DNA from: Acidobacteriota bacterium
GTDB lineage: Bacteria; Acidobacteriota; Blastocatellia; Pyrinomonadales; Pyrinomonadaceae
Direction of reading: 5' to 3'
DNA length: 53,326 bases
NCBI GenBank assembly: GCA_029557535.1
Contig: JAKQII010000088.1
Location: 1-53,326, forward strand
A program made the position numbers and the translations under genes. The notes below the pieces were generated by a model. The model saw nothing but the letters and a program-made list of their open reading frames with translations, did no database searches and was not told where the DNA came from. Positions 18,078-26,935 of the stretch are shown here, one piece after another. The stretch's first letter is position 1, and every line of letters begins with the position of its first letter.

Positions 18078-18554
18078 ATGCGCGATCAGATCGAGATCTT
18101 CGAAGTGCGTTTTGCCGAGCTGGATGCGGCGCAGCGCCGCTTGCTTGAAGCCGTTCCGCCGGGACGGCTGTACTGGCAGCCGCGCGATCCGGACGCCTTG
18201 TTTCCGGTAAATTCGGTCGGCGAGTATGTTCTGCGTTCGGCCGCCGCGGTCGAGTCGACGTTCGGCGGGATTACGGCCAAACTCTGGGACGATCCGTTCG
18301 AGTGGACGCTTCCGGAGGCGTTGCCGACGCCGGGAGCGGTTCTCGTCTATCTCGATGAAGTAGCGGCCGCGAGGGACAAAGGATTCGCGTTCTTCACCGA
18401 CGACCGCGATCTGGCAAAATCAATCCCCGCGCCCGAGAAACTCAAGACTCTGTCGGCGATCCTGATTGACTCGCTCCTGCGGGCGGAGCATTTTCTCGGA
18501 AGGGCATGCGGCGTATTGGGGACGATCCCCGAGGTCAAAATCCCTCGCCGGTAA
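18078..18554 (+). CDS. DinB-like four-helix protein (tentative)
   Basis: This 158-residue cytoplasmic protein has four amphipathic helices in the order of a DinB/YfiT bundle: FAELDAAQRRLLEAVPPGRLYWQP, SVGEYVLRSAAAVE, VLVYLDEVAAARDKG and ILIDSLLRAEHFLGRACGVL. The usual three-His metal site is not complete: helix 2 lacks the His of the L-x-H-x-x motif, so enzymatic activity is doubtful. The ATG follows a run of seven T residues without a ribosome binding site. A TAGAAT about 19 bases upstream may be the -10 box of a very short leader. Confidence 0.6.
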   Translation: MRDQIEIFEVRFAELDAAQRRLLEAVPPGRLYWQPRDPDALFPVNSVGEYVLRSAAAVESTFGGITAKLWDDPFEWTLPEALPTPGAVLVYLDEVAAARDKGFAFFTDDRDLAKSIPAPEKLKTLSAILIDSLLRAEHFLGRACGVLGTIPEVKIPRR

Positions 18555-18635
18555 GTCTTTGCGCTCGGAACTTTTTCGTGCAAGAATGCGTTAAGTCCGG
18601 CGGCGGAAAATTCGATCAGGACCCTGGAGAACTCA

Positions 18636-19181
18636 ATGCACTGTCCACGTTGCGGTCAGCAACAGATTTCGGAAGATACCCGTTTTTGCTCACGGTGCGG
18701 CATGCCGCTCGAAATCGTTGCGCAGGTGGTGGCGAACAACGGGTCGTTGCCGTTTTTGCAGGAGCTCTTATCGAAAGAAGGCTGGTTCACGCGCAAGAAC
18801 GGAATGAAGATTTCGGCGATCTGGTTCGTGCTGCTCGTGTTGATCCTCTTGCCGCTCGCGGGGATCAGTGACGCGCCCGACGAAGTGACCGAGTCGCTCG
18901 CGATCCTTGGATTTTTCGGCGCGGTTTTGTTTTTCCTTGTTTCCTGGCTGTTTCTTCCCGCGACGCCGAAGGTCATGAGCGGATTCACGGCGCAGCAGAA
19001 CGCACCGGTGCCGGCGCAATTTGCCGGAGCACATCGTCCCCAGGGCGCGCTGCCGCCGCAGCAGGCGATCCCGGTCGATATCTATTCGGCGCCGAGACCG
19101 GGTAGCTGGCGCGAAACCAACGATCTGCAGCCGCACAGCGTGACCGAAGGGACTACGAAGTTCTTCAACGAAAAAGAATAG
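18636..19181 (+). CDS. Zinc-ribbon membrane protein, copy 1
   Basis: This 181-residue protein begins HCPRCGQQQISEDTRFCSRCG, a classic C-x2-C...C-x2-C zinc ribbon. Two hydrophobic helices follow near residues 67-85 (ISAIWFVLLVLILLPLAG) and 93-112 (LAILGFFGAVLFFLVSWLF). The C-terminal tail is Pro/Gln rich and ends SVTEGTTKFFNEKE. It is paralogous to the next gene, 14 bases downstream, with the same domain order and tail motif. The ribbon probably faces the cytoplasm and senses or scaffolds; function unknown. Confidence 0.85.
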   Translation: MHCPRCGQQQISEDTRFCSRCGMPLEIVAQVVANNGSLPFLQELLSKEGWFTRKNGMKISAIWFVLLVLILLPLAGISDAPDEVTESLAILGFFGAVLFFLVSWLFLPATPKVMSGFTAQQNAPVPAQFAGAHRPQGALPPQQAIPVDIYSAPRPGSWRETNDLQPHSVTEGTTKFFNEKE

Positions 19182-19195
19182 CGCACGACGAAATT

Positions 19196-19738
19196 ATGTT
19201 TTGCCCGGTTTGCGGAAAACAACAAGTTAGCAATCAAACCCGATTCTGTTCAGGATGCGGTTTTCCCCTTACCGGAGTGTCAGAGGTTATCGCGGCCGGC
19301 GGCGCTTCGCTGGTAAAGGCGTCGTCGGGCGCCAATCAGGTAGACTCGCCAAGAAAGCACGGCATCAAGCAGGGCGCGATGGTGATGCTGGTCGGGTGTT
19401 TCCTCGTCGTGCCGCTCGTTGCGGTCCTTTCGGCGGCGCTCGACATCACGCCGGTATTCGTCCCGATTTTCGCGATCCTCGGCTTCATGGGCGGGCTTAT
19501 GAGGATCATCTACGCCCTGATGTTCCAGTCCGGGCAGGCGCAGATGGTGCTTGAGCCCGGCGAACAGAACCACCAGCTCAACGCCGGATCGCAGCGCGGA
19601 CTTCCGCCCCAGACCTCATATCCGATCACGGACCTTAGCATGCCTGTCGCGGGCCGATGGCGCGATTCCGCCGATCTCTCGCCGGGCAGCGTTACCGAGA
19701 GCACCACAAAACTCCTCGAAAAAGAAGAAGGTCAATAG
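19196..19738 (+). CDS. Zinc-ribbon membrane protein, copy 2
   Basis: This 180-residue paralogue of the preceding protein begins FCPVCGKQQVSNQTRFCSGCG. It has two membrane helices around residues 62-82 and 87-107 and a tail ending SVTESTTKLLEKEEG. The similarity at both ends shows a tandem duplication. Its stop codon overlaps the end of the convergent ggt gene by seven bases, so the two transcripts share their 3' ends in antisense. Confidence 0.85.
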   Translation: MFCPVCGKQQVSNQTRFCSGCGFPLTGVSEVIAAGGASLVKASSGANQVDSPRKHGIKQGAMVMLVGCFLVVPLVAVLSAALDITPVFVPIFAILGFMGGLMRIIYALMFQSGQAQMVLEPGEQNHQLNAGSQRGLPPQTSYPITDLSMPVAGRWRDSADLSPGSVTESTTKLLEKEEGQ

Positions 19739-21483
19739 CCGACGGCCTCGCCGTCGCTCCGCGAATCGATCGCTCCGAGTCGGCTTCCGTCGGTATCGAT
19801 CATGATTCCCGTCGCCGAGGCGATGTTCGACGGCCGGGCGGCCATTGAATGCCCGAGCGTTCGCAGCACCGCGAGCGTATCCGGCGACATTCCGAACGGT
19901 TCGAACAGTATTTCGTCCGGATACCACTGTTGATGGATCCGGGGCGCGTCGATCGCCGCCTGAATGTCCATTCCGTAGTCGATCACGTTCATCACGCTCT
20001 GTGTGACCGCCGAGATGATCCGCGGGCCGCCGCGCGCACCCAGCGCAAACCAGAGCGTCCCGTCCTTTTTCAAAACGATCGTCGGCGTCATCGACGAAAG
20101 CGGCCGCTTCTTCGGCTGGACCGAATTGCGCTCGCCCTGGATCAGCCCGAACATATTGGCCTTTCCGGGGCGGGCGGCGAAGTCGTCCATCTCGTCGTTC
20201 ATCAAAACGCCGGTACCCTTGATCGTGACCGCCGATCCGTAAAGATTGTTGATCGTATAGGTGTTCGTGACGACGTTGCCGGCGGCGTCGACGACGGTGA
20301 AATGCGTCGTGTCCATGCCTTCGCGGATCAGGACCTCGCCGGAGCCGACGTCCGAGCTCTTTGAGGCCTGCGTCATGTTGATCGACGCGGCGCGCTCGTT
20401 CGCGTACTTCTTTTCGATCAGTTTCGCGGTCGGAACATCGGCGAAATCCGGATCGCCCATCAGGTCGGCCCGATCGGCGAAGGCGCGGCGCATCGCCTCG
20501 GCAACAAGGTGGTATTTCTGGGCCGAGTTGTAGCCCATTTTTGCAAGGTCATATCGCTCCATCATGTTCAGGACCTGGAGCATGACGATCCCGCCCGAAC
20601 TCGGCGGCGGCATCGAGATCACTTCGTAGCCGCGATACGATCCGCGCAAAGCCGTACGTTCGACGGCGCGGTAGTTCCTGAGATCTTCGAGCGTCATCAG
20701 CCCGTTGTGAGCTTTCATATCGGCCGCGATCAGCTCGGCCGTTTTTCCCGTGTAGAACTCGTTTGCGCCGAACCTCTGCATTCGGGCCAGCGTCTGCGCG
20801 AGATCGGGCTGGCGCAGGACGTCGCCTTCCTCGAAATGCTTGCCATTGTTCAGGAAGATCTTGCGGCTGTCCTCGTAAGCGTTCAGATTGGTTTGGTAGC
20901 TTTTGAAAAGATCCGCCAGCCGCTTGCTGAGCGGAAATCCGTTCTGGGCAAGAATCCTTGCCGGCTCAACGAGTTCGCGCCAGGAGAATTTTTTCGATCC
21001 GTACTTCGAGAACGCCATGTCGAGCCCGGCCGGTGTTCCCGGGACGCCCGAGGCGCGATAACCGACCTCGGATCCGCCCTCGCCGCGGATGAGTTTGCCT
21101 TCGGAATCGACGAAAACATCGCGCCCGGCGGCGGCCGGCGCCATCTCCCGGTAATCGATCGCCCGGGTCGTGCCGTCCTTGAAGCGGATCAGCATGAATC
21201 CTCCGCCGCCCAGGTTTCCGGCCTCCGGATAAACCACCGCGAGCGCCAGGGCGACCGCGATCGCGGCATCGACGGCGTTTCCGCCCCGTTTCATGATCTG
21301 AACACCGACTTTCGAGGCCAGCTCGTGCTGCGACGCGACCATCGCGTTCCTTGCCCTGACCGGATCGCGGAAGGCGGCACTGGCATTGCGTCCGGCGACT
21401 AACAGGTTGACGGTGACGAGTACGGCGATCAGAAGTGACGCCGGCGCCTTACGGCAGAAGTTTCGAACAGGTTCGGTCCACAT
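19732..21483 (-). CDS. ggt: Gamma-glutamyltransferase
   Basis: This 583-residue exported enzyme of the Ntn-hydrolase fold cleaves itself into two subunits and removes or transfers the gamma-glutamyl group of glutathione and related peptides in the periplasm. A signal peptide lies within residues 13-37. The large subunit shows GGNAVDAAIAVALALAVVYP and GGGGFML. The cleavage and catalytic threonine is T393 in GMDTTHFTVVD, and the glycine loop KRPLSSMTPTIVL follows. Length is normal. It may supply glutamate or pyroglutamyl products for PxpABC and PruA encoded elsewhere in the window; that link is inference. Confidence 0.95.
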   Translation of the reverse strand: MWTEPVRNFCRKAPASLLIAVLVTVNLLVAGRNASAAFRDPVRARNAMVASQHELASKVGVQIMKRGGNAVDAAIAVALALAVVYPEAGNLGGGGFMLIRFKDGTTRAIDYREMAPAAAGRDVFVDSEGKLIRGEGGSEVGYRASGVPGTPAGLDMAFSKYGSKKFSWRELVEPARILAQNGFPLSKRLADLFKSYQTNLNAYEDSRKIFLNNGKHFEEGDVLRQPDLAQTLARMQRFGANEFYTGKTAELIAADMKAHNGLMTLEDLRNYRAVERTALRGSYRGYEVISMPPPSSGGIVMLQVLNMMERYDLAKMGYNSAQKYHLVAEAMRRAFADRADLMGDPDFADVPTAKLIEKKYANERAASINMTQASKSSDVGSGEVLIREGMDTTHFTVVDAAGNVVTNTYTINNLYGSAVTIKGTGVLMNDEMDDFAARPGKANMFGLIQGERNSVQPKKRPLSSMTPTIVLKKDGTLWFALGARGGPRIISAVTQSVMNVIDYGMDIQAAIDAPRIHQQWYPDEILFEPFGMSPDTLAVLRTLGHSMAARPSNIASATGIMIDTDGSRLGAIDSRSDGEAVGY

Positions 21484-21507
21484 GTTGGTAATACCTTAGG
21501 TCAATTC

Positions 21508-21532
21508 TTCCGGACTTTCAAAAAGTCCGGAA
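21508..21532. promoter_or_regulatory. Perfect hairpin in the ggt / C25-peptidase divergent region
   Basis: TTCCGGACTTT (21508-21518) pairs exactly with AAAGTCCGGAA (21522-21532) around a three-base loop. It lies 25 bases upstream of the ggt ATG, so it would fold in the ggt leader. No T tract follows on the ggt side. Role unknown. Confidence 0.5.
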
Positions 21533-21685
21533 ACTGAATTTGGAACGTTATTAGGAGTTTAATCCCGGAACAAATTTGTTGATAATCATAGGCGAAAAGG
21601 GTAAATTTTATAAGCGCTTGGACAAATTGAATTCGCGGACTCTTTCAAAATACCGCTGCGGAAGTTCGCGAAATCAGGGATCAAT

Positions 21686-24271
21686 ATGAAACGATTTTTT
21701 GCATTTCTTCTTTTGACCTCGGTCACATTTACGCTTGCCATTCCGATTTTTTCCCAGAAGATAGCGAGGTCTGCCGACCGAACGACTGCTCGGAAATCTG
21801 ATTCGGGTGTCGAGATATCTGCAATTTCCGACGGGAACGGCGTACTGATCCGGTGGTCGACAACCGCTGAACGGAACGTGCTCGGATACTATGTCCTGAG
21901 AGCCGGAAAAGGTGATCCGGAACTTCTTGTTTCCGGGCTCGTGCCGGGAGGATACCTGCGATCGCGTCTCACAGAAGCATTCAGCGGCGACTATATATAT
22001 TTTGATCCTGACGGTCGAACGTCGGATTCCTACGTCGTCCAATCACTTGAAGTCGGAGGGAGGCAGCGGAGCGTTGGCACCGCGGACGTTGTCGCGGTTC
22101 CCGACCTCCAGAGGTTTGCAGGACAATCGTCGGCTGATTTCGCCACACGGTCGAGGATTCCCGGATCTGTCGATCTATCCAAAAACAACTATCCGGGCGG
22201 TCTCGCCAAGGAGATCGAAGGGAGCAGTTTTTCGCCCAACCTGCCGTCGCAGCGCGTGGTCGCCGGACAGCCGGGAGTCAAGATTTTCGTTAAGGACAAG
22301 GGACTGTACCGTGTTACTCGAACTCAGCTGGAGAACGCCGGATTCAACCTCAACTCGCCGAGCGAGAACTGGCAGCTCTTCACTGACGGCAACGAGCAGT
22401 CGATCATCGTCGGACCGGGCGACGCTTACATCGAGTTTCTCGGCGAGGGAATGGACACGCTCGAAAGCGCCCAACGTGCCTATTTTCTGGTTGCAGGCGC
22501 GACGGGAGGAAAGCGGATCGGGACCAGCGTGATCAGGCCGCTGAGCGCGCCTGTCGTTTCAAATGGTTTCCGGCAGACCTTCGAACGGCGCGAACGTGCG
22601 ACGTACCTGAGTGGGATTCTGAACGGAAATGAAGGGAATTTTTTCAGCTCGCAGGTCATTGCGAACGGTTCGACGCTCTCTTACACATTGCCGCTGTCGG
22701 AAGTTGATTTCTCCTCGCCCTGGAGCAAGATCCGATTTTCGCTTCAGGGACTGACGGTAAATCCGCACGACGTGCAGATCACGGTCAACGGGCAGCCGAT
22801 GCCGTCAACGATCGCGTTTCAGGGACAGACGAACGGAGTCGGCGAATTTGATATCGCCACTTCGAATTTGATAGCCGGAAACAATACGATTCAGTTCCGT
22901 TCCCTTGCCGGCCCGAACGATTTCGTCCTGATCGACAAGATCTCAGTTGAGTATTCGCGTACCTATGCCGCGAGCCAAAACCGGCTTGCTTTCTTTTCGC
23001 CGATGTACAAGACCGCGCGTCTGACCGGCTTTTCGTCGGCAAATGTCCGGGTCTTCGACGTCACGGAGACCGACCGGCCGACGATGGTCGACAACGTCCA
23101 CGCGGTCGCCAACGGCCCGTCCTTCGACCTGACGATCCCTTCCAACCGGAGCCGTGCGCTTTTCGCGGTCGAAGATTCGGGGATAATGTCGCCGTTATCG
23201 GTCGTTCCGAATTATCCGTCGACGCTTTCGTCGCCTTCGAATTCTGCCGGAATGATCATCGTCACGCACCGTGACTGGTTGGCCGAGGCGCAGACGTGGG
23301 CCGATTATCGTACGTCGACCGGGGTGAATTCGGTCGTTGTGGACGTCGCGGATGTTTACGACGAGTTCAGCTACGGCGTTCAGAGCGCCGCCGGGATGAC
23401 CGACTTTTTCCAGTTCGCCAGCCAGAACTGGCAGACGCCGCCGCAGTACATTCTTCTGATGGGCGACTCCACGTACGACCCGAAGAACTACGGCAATTTC
23501 GCTTACAACACCTTTGTCCCGACCGAGCTCGTGGATACGCTTTACGAGGAGACAGGAAGCGACGAGGCGCTCTGCGATTTCAACAACGACGGACTTGCCG
23601 AGATCGCGGTCGGGAGAATTCCTGCCCGAAACGGCACCGAACTGACGCAGATGCTGGCAAAAACGATCCAGTTCGAAAGCACGATCGCGACCGCTTTGGA
23701 CCGCGGGGCGCTTTTTGTCGCCGACCAACCGATAGGATATGACTTCGACGGCGTAAATAACCGGATCGCCCAACAATTGCCGCCGACGATGCCGAAGGTG
23801 TTCATTTCGCGGAACATCCCTGATCCTAATCCGCGAACGCTGCTGCTTGCGGAACTCAACATCGGGCGCTTTCTGGTCAATTACTCTGGTCACGGCTCCA
23901 CACTGTTCTGGGCCGAATCCGGTTTCTATCACCGCAATGACATCGCGTCGATGAACAATCAGGACAATTATTCACTGTTCACTCTCCTGACCTGTCTTAA
24001 CGGATACTTCGTGTCACCGTATTTCGACACGTTTGCCGAAGTGGCGGTCAAATCGCCTAACCGCGCGGCGGTTGCCGCATGGGCCTCTTCGGGGAGAACG
24101 ACACCCGATGTTCAGGAAGTGATGGCGACGCGGTTCTATAATCAGATCAGCGTCGGGACGATCACGCGGATGGGCGATCTCGTGAAGGATGCCAAGCAGA
24201 GCCTGGTCGGCGGCCGCGACGTGCGGCTGTCGTGGACGCTTCTCGGCGACCCTGCGCTGAAGGTCCGCTGA
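21686..24271 (+). CDS. Peptidase C25 (gingipain-like) family protein
   Basis: This 861-residue exported cysteine peptidase has a signal peptide at residues 1-24 (IPIFSQ). A beta-sandwich-rich N-terminal half (about 30-510) precedes a C25 catalytic domain from about residue 515 (SAGMIIVTHRDWLAEAQTWA). The catalytic His is H736 in NYSGHGS and the catalytic Cys is C770 in LLTCLNGYF, the order and spacing of gingipains; FNNDGLAEIAVGRIPA is another family signature. The chain stops right after the domain (LLGDPALKVR), so the C-terminal sorting domain used by type IX secretion is absent. An EF-hand-like DFNNDGLAE may bind calcium. A terminator follows. Confidence 0.9.
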   Translation: MKRFFAFLLLTSVTFTLAIPIFSQKIARSADRTTARKSDSGVEISAISDGNGVLIRWSTTAERNVLGYYVLRAGKGDPELLVSGLVPGGYLRSRLTEAFSGDYIYFDPDGRTSDSYVVQSLEVGGRQRSVGTADVVAVPDLQRFAGQSSADFATRSRIPGSVDLSKNNYPGGLAKEIEGSSFSPNLPSQRVVAGQPGVKIFVKDKGLYRVTRTQLENAGFNLNSPSENWQLFTDGNEQSIIVGPGDAYIEFLGEGMDTLESAQRAYFLVAGATGGKRIGTSVIRPLSAPVVSNGFRQTFERRERATYLSGILNGNEGNFFSSQVIANGSTLSYTLPLSEVDFSSPWSKIRFSLQGLTVNPHDVQITVNGQPMPSTIAFQGQTNGVGEFDIATSNLIAGNNTIQFRSLAGPNDFVLIDKISVEYSRTYAASQNRLAFFSPMYKTARLTGFSSANVRVFDVTETDRPTMVDNVHAVANGPSFDLTIPSNRSRALFAVEDSGIMSPLSVVPNYPSTLSSPSNSAGMIIVTHRDWLAEAQTWADYRTSTGVNSVVVDVADVYDEFSYGVQSAAGMTDFFQFASQNWQTPPQYILLMGDSTYDPKNYGNFAYNTFVPTELVDTLYEETGSDEALCDFNNDGLAEIAVGRIPARNGTELTQMLAKTIQFESTIATALDRGALFVADQPIGYDFDGVNNRIAQQLPPTMPKVFISRNIPDPNPRTLLLAELNIGRFLVNYSGHGSTLFWAESGFYHRNDIASMNNQDNYSLFTLLTCLNGYFVSPYFDTFAEVAVKSPNRAAVAAWASSGRTTPDVQEVMATRFYNQISVGTITRMGDLVKDAKQSLVGGRDVRLSWTLLGDPALKVR

Positions 24272-24293
24272 CTTGATTTTCAGTTATATTGTT

Positions 24294-24333
24294 CCGGGTG
24301 CAGATCGTCCGAAGGTTTGCACCCGGCTATTTT
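24294..24333 (+). terminator. Rho-independent terminator after the C25 peptidase
   Basis: CCGGGTGCA (24294-24302) pairs with TGCACCCGG (24318-24326), followed by CTATTTTT. It lies 22 bases after the stop codon. Confidence 0.75.
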
Positions 24334-24344
24334 TGGGCGCCTGC

Positions 24345-24373
24345 TTGCCTAAAGACGGCACTGTTCTTATCAT
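24345..24373 (+). promoter_or_regulatory. Candidate promoter for pruA
   Basis: TTGCCT (24345-24350), 17-base spacer, TATCAT (24368-24373). The leader would be about 20 bases and carries an AGGAG ahead of the ATG at 24401. Confidence 0.55.
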
Positions 24374-24400
24374 CGGAGTAGCTAAGCAGGAGACAAATTT

Positions 24401-25975
24401 ATGCAGACACAAAGGGTTTTGGATGAATTCAGGAACGAGCCGTTCACCGATTTTTCGGTGGCGGAGAATGCAAGCGCCTACCGGGACGCTGTTGCGGCGG
24501 TCAGGCAGGAGCTTGGGCGCGAATACCAGATTCTGATCGACGGCGAAAGGATCACGCTTTCCGAGAAATTCGAGAGTTACAATCCGTCAAACAAAACTGA
24601 AGTGGTCGGGGTATTCTCGGAAGTTGACGTCGATGCCGAAGCACTTGTCAACCGGGCGATCGAAGCGGCGTCCGAGGCCTTCAAGACCTGGCGCAACGTG
24701 CCGGCGGCCGAGCGCGCCGAATATCTTTTCAAGGCCGCGGCGATAATTCGCGAGCGCAAGCACTATTTTTCGTCGTGGATGACCTTCGAAACCGGAAAGA
24801 CCTGGGCCGAAGCCGACGGCGACACCGCCGAAGCGATCGATTTTCTGGAGTTTTACGGACGCGAGATGATCCGCTGGGCGGAACCGCAGCCGATCACGCC
24901 GTCGCCGCTCCCCGAGATCAACTCGGTTGAGTACATCCCGCTCGGAGTCGGAGCGATCATTCCGCCGTGGAATTTTCCGCTCGCGATCATGGTCGGAATG
25001 ACGAGCGCCGCGATCGTTGCCGGCAATACGGTTGTGCTCAAACCTTCGTCCGACTCGCCGACGATCGCGGCGAAGTTCATCGAGGTCCTTGAAGAGGTGG
25101 GTCTGCCGAAGGGCGTCGTGAATTTCGTAACCGGGAGCGCCGCGACCGGAAATGCGATGGTAATGCATCCGAAAACGCGGTTCATCTCGTTCACGGGGTC
25201 GAAGCAGGTCGGACTGCATATCAACGAGCAGGCCGCGAAGACCCGGCCGGGCCAGATCTGGATCAAGCGCGTCGTCGCCGAAATGGGCGGCAAGGATGCG
25301 ATCGTCGTTGCCGACGACGCCGATCTCGATGCCGCCGCCGCCGGCGTCGTGTCATCCGCGTTCGGTTATCAGGGCCAGAAGTGTTCGGCTTGCTCGCGGC
25401 TGATCGTCGACGAAAAGGTCCACCGTCCGCTCGTCGAGAAGGTCGTCGAACTAACGAAAAGACTCAAGGTCGGACAGCCGACCGAGGTCGACTCGAACGT
25501 GGCGTCGGTGATCAACAAGCGCTCCTTCGACACCACTCTGAGTTATATCGCGAAGGGCATCGAGGAAGGCGGCGTACTGCTGGCCGGCGGGACCGGAAAC
25601 GACGAAACGGGCTTCTTCATCGAACCGACGATCATCGACAACGTCGAACCGGGCGCGACCATCGAACAGGAGGAAATATTCGCTCCGGTTCTCGCGGTGA
25701 TCAAGGCGCGCGATTTCGATCATGCCCTCGAGATCGCCAATGACACTGAATTCGGGCTGACCGGAGCACTGTATTCAGCCGACGAAAACCGTCTGGAACG
25801 GGCGAAACGCGAGTTTCACGTCGGAAACCTGTACCTGAACCGAAAGTGTACCGGCGCGTTGGTCGGTGTTCATCCGTTCGGCGGGTTCAACATGTCCGGC
25901 ACGGACTCGAAAGCCGGCGGACGCGAATACCTGCTGCAGTTCATGCAGGCCAAATCGATAGCCAAGAAAATATGA
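24401..25975 (+). CDS. pruA: L-glutamate gamma-semialdehyde dehydrogenase
   Basis: This 524-residue NAD-dependent aldehyde dehydrogenase oxidises glutamate semialdehyde (from proline, ornithine or arginine) to glutamate. Signatures are IPPWNFPLAIMVGM in the cofactor site, the general-base Glu in VAEMGGKDAIVV and the catalytic Cys in GYQGQKCSACSR. The N-terminal extension with NPSNKTEVVG and the close GGFNMSGTDSKAGG fit the stand-alone RocA/PruA type without a proline dehydrogenase domain. No proline dehydrogenase gene is adjacent. Its stop codon overlaps the next start (ATGA), so the two are translationally coupled. Confidence 0.95.
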   Translation: MQTQRVLDEFRNEPFTDFSVAENASAYRDAVAAVRQELGREYQILIDGERITLSEKFESYNPSNKTEVVGVFSEVDVDAEALVNRAIEAASEAFKTWRNVPAAERAEYLFKAAAIIRERKHYFSSWMTFETGKTWAEADGDTAEAIDFLEFYGREMIRWAEPQPITPSPLPEINSVEYIPLGVGAIIPPWNFPLAIMVGMTSAAIVAGNTVVLKPSSDSPTIAAKFIEVLEEVGLPKGVVNFVTGSAATGNAMVMHPKTRFISFTGSKQVGLHINEQAAKTRPGQIWIKRVVAEMGGKDAIVVADDADLDAAAAGVVSSAFGYQGQKCSACSRLIVDEKVHRPLVEKVVELTKRLKVGQPTEVDSNVASVINKRSFDTTLSYIAKGIEEGGVLLAGGTGNDETGFFIEPTIIDNVEPGATIEQEEIFAPVLAVIKARDFDHALEIANDTEFGLTGALYSADENRLERAKREFHVGNLYLNRKCTGALVGVHPFGGFNMSGTDSKAGGREYLLQFMQAKSIAKKI

Positions 25976-26859
25976 AAAAGACCCTACTCCTGGCAATTGT
26001 ACTCGGGTTGATCCCGGGCTTTGTGGCGGCACAGAAGCGAAAGCCTCTGCCGCCACCGCCAATGGCCGTATTTGCCGTTCTGAACGACGGAAAATCGGTG
26101 GAACCCATTGCGAAAATTCAGGGCGGAAAGCTCTCTGAACTTTCCGACGGCGGTGACGATCAGGTGACGCTCAAAAAGTTCATCGGAAGCTATTACAAAC
26201 CGAGCACGAAATACAAGCTTGTTTTCGGCGGCGCGAACGCCGGAACGGTGATGATCAAATCCTCGAATCCGGACAGCGAGTGCGGCCGCAACATGGCGGA
26301 AGTGACCGTCGCGTCGACAAAGGCAAAGCTCAAAGGTATGGTCATGGCGTTGGCGACGAGCGCCGCGGTCAAAGGCTCCGGAGTCCGGCGTCTTCCGACG
26401 CCGGCCGAACGATCGGCGGCCGAAGCCCTCGTCAGAGCTGAATTTTCGAGGCAGAAGGTCGGTGCCAAAAACCTGAAGTATCACAATTTGACCGCGCTCG
26501 ATCTGAATTCAGACGGCGCGGCTGAACTCGTCGGGTCGTTCTGGGTCGAACCGGGCCCGACCGAGCGAGCGTTGCTTTTCTTCATCGCCGCGAAGGGCGC
26601 CGACGGCAAGTATGCGTTCGGCTACTCCAGTTTCAAGACGTACAAGAATGATGAAGTGATGAGCGGTGACGTTAAGGATACCGACACCGGCGTCTATCAC
26701 GAATTGCTGCTCGACGTACTTGATATCGACGGCGACGGTAAGTCCGAGGTCTTCACGTACATCCAGTCTTTCGAAGGCGCCGGATTCAGCGCCTACGCGG
26801 AAAAAAACGGTAAATGGGAGTTGATCTTTGAAGGATCGAACTATCATTGCGGCTACTGA
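25972..26859 (+). CDS. Secreted protein with calcium-binding repeat-like motifs
   Basis: This 295-residue exported protein has a signal peptide ending VAAQ near residue 21. The second half carries two FG-GAP/VCBS-like calcium loops, LDLNSDGAAELVGSF and LDIDGDGKSEVFTY, separated by about 75 residues. The first half is unremarkable and Pro-rich near its start. The ATG at 25972 overlaps the pruA stop, which decides this start over longer frames. Function unknown; coupling to pruA may only reflect a shared promoter. A strong terminator follows. Confidence 0.8.
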   Translation: MKKTLLLAIVLGLIPGFVAAQKRKPLPPPPMAVFAVLNDGKSVEPIAKIQGGKLSELSDGGDDQVTLKKFIGSYYKPSTKYKLVFGGANAGTVMIKSSNPDSECGRNMAEVTVASTKAKLKGMVMALATSAAVKGSGVRRLPTPAERSAAEALVRAEFSRQKVGAKNLKYHNLTALDLNSDGAAELVGSFWVEPGPTERALLFFIAAKGADGKYAFGYSSFKTYKNDEVMSGDVKDTDTGVYHELLLDVLDIDGDGKSEVFTYIQSFEGAGFSAYAEKNGKWELIFEGSNYHCGY

Positions 26860-26877
26860 AAACGGAGCGATCCGAGT

Positions 26878-26919
26878 ACCGTCAGAAAATGTCGAGTCGA
26901 GCATTTTCTGACGGTTTCC
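26878..26919 (+). terminator. Strong terminator before fmt
   Basis: ACCGTCAGAAAATG (26878-26891) pairs perfectly with CATTTTCTGACGGT (26902-26915) around a ten-base loop, followed by TTCCT. It lies 17 bases before the fmt start, so fmt must have its own promoter within or just after the hairpin, or depend on read-through. Confidence 0.75.
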
Positions 26920-26935
26920 TGCGTTAACTATCAGC

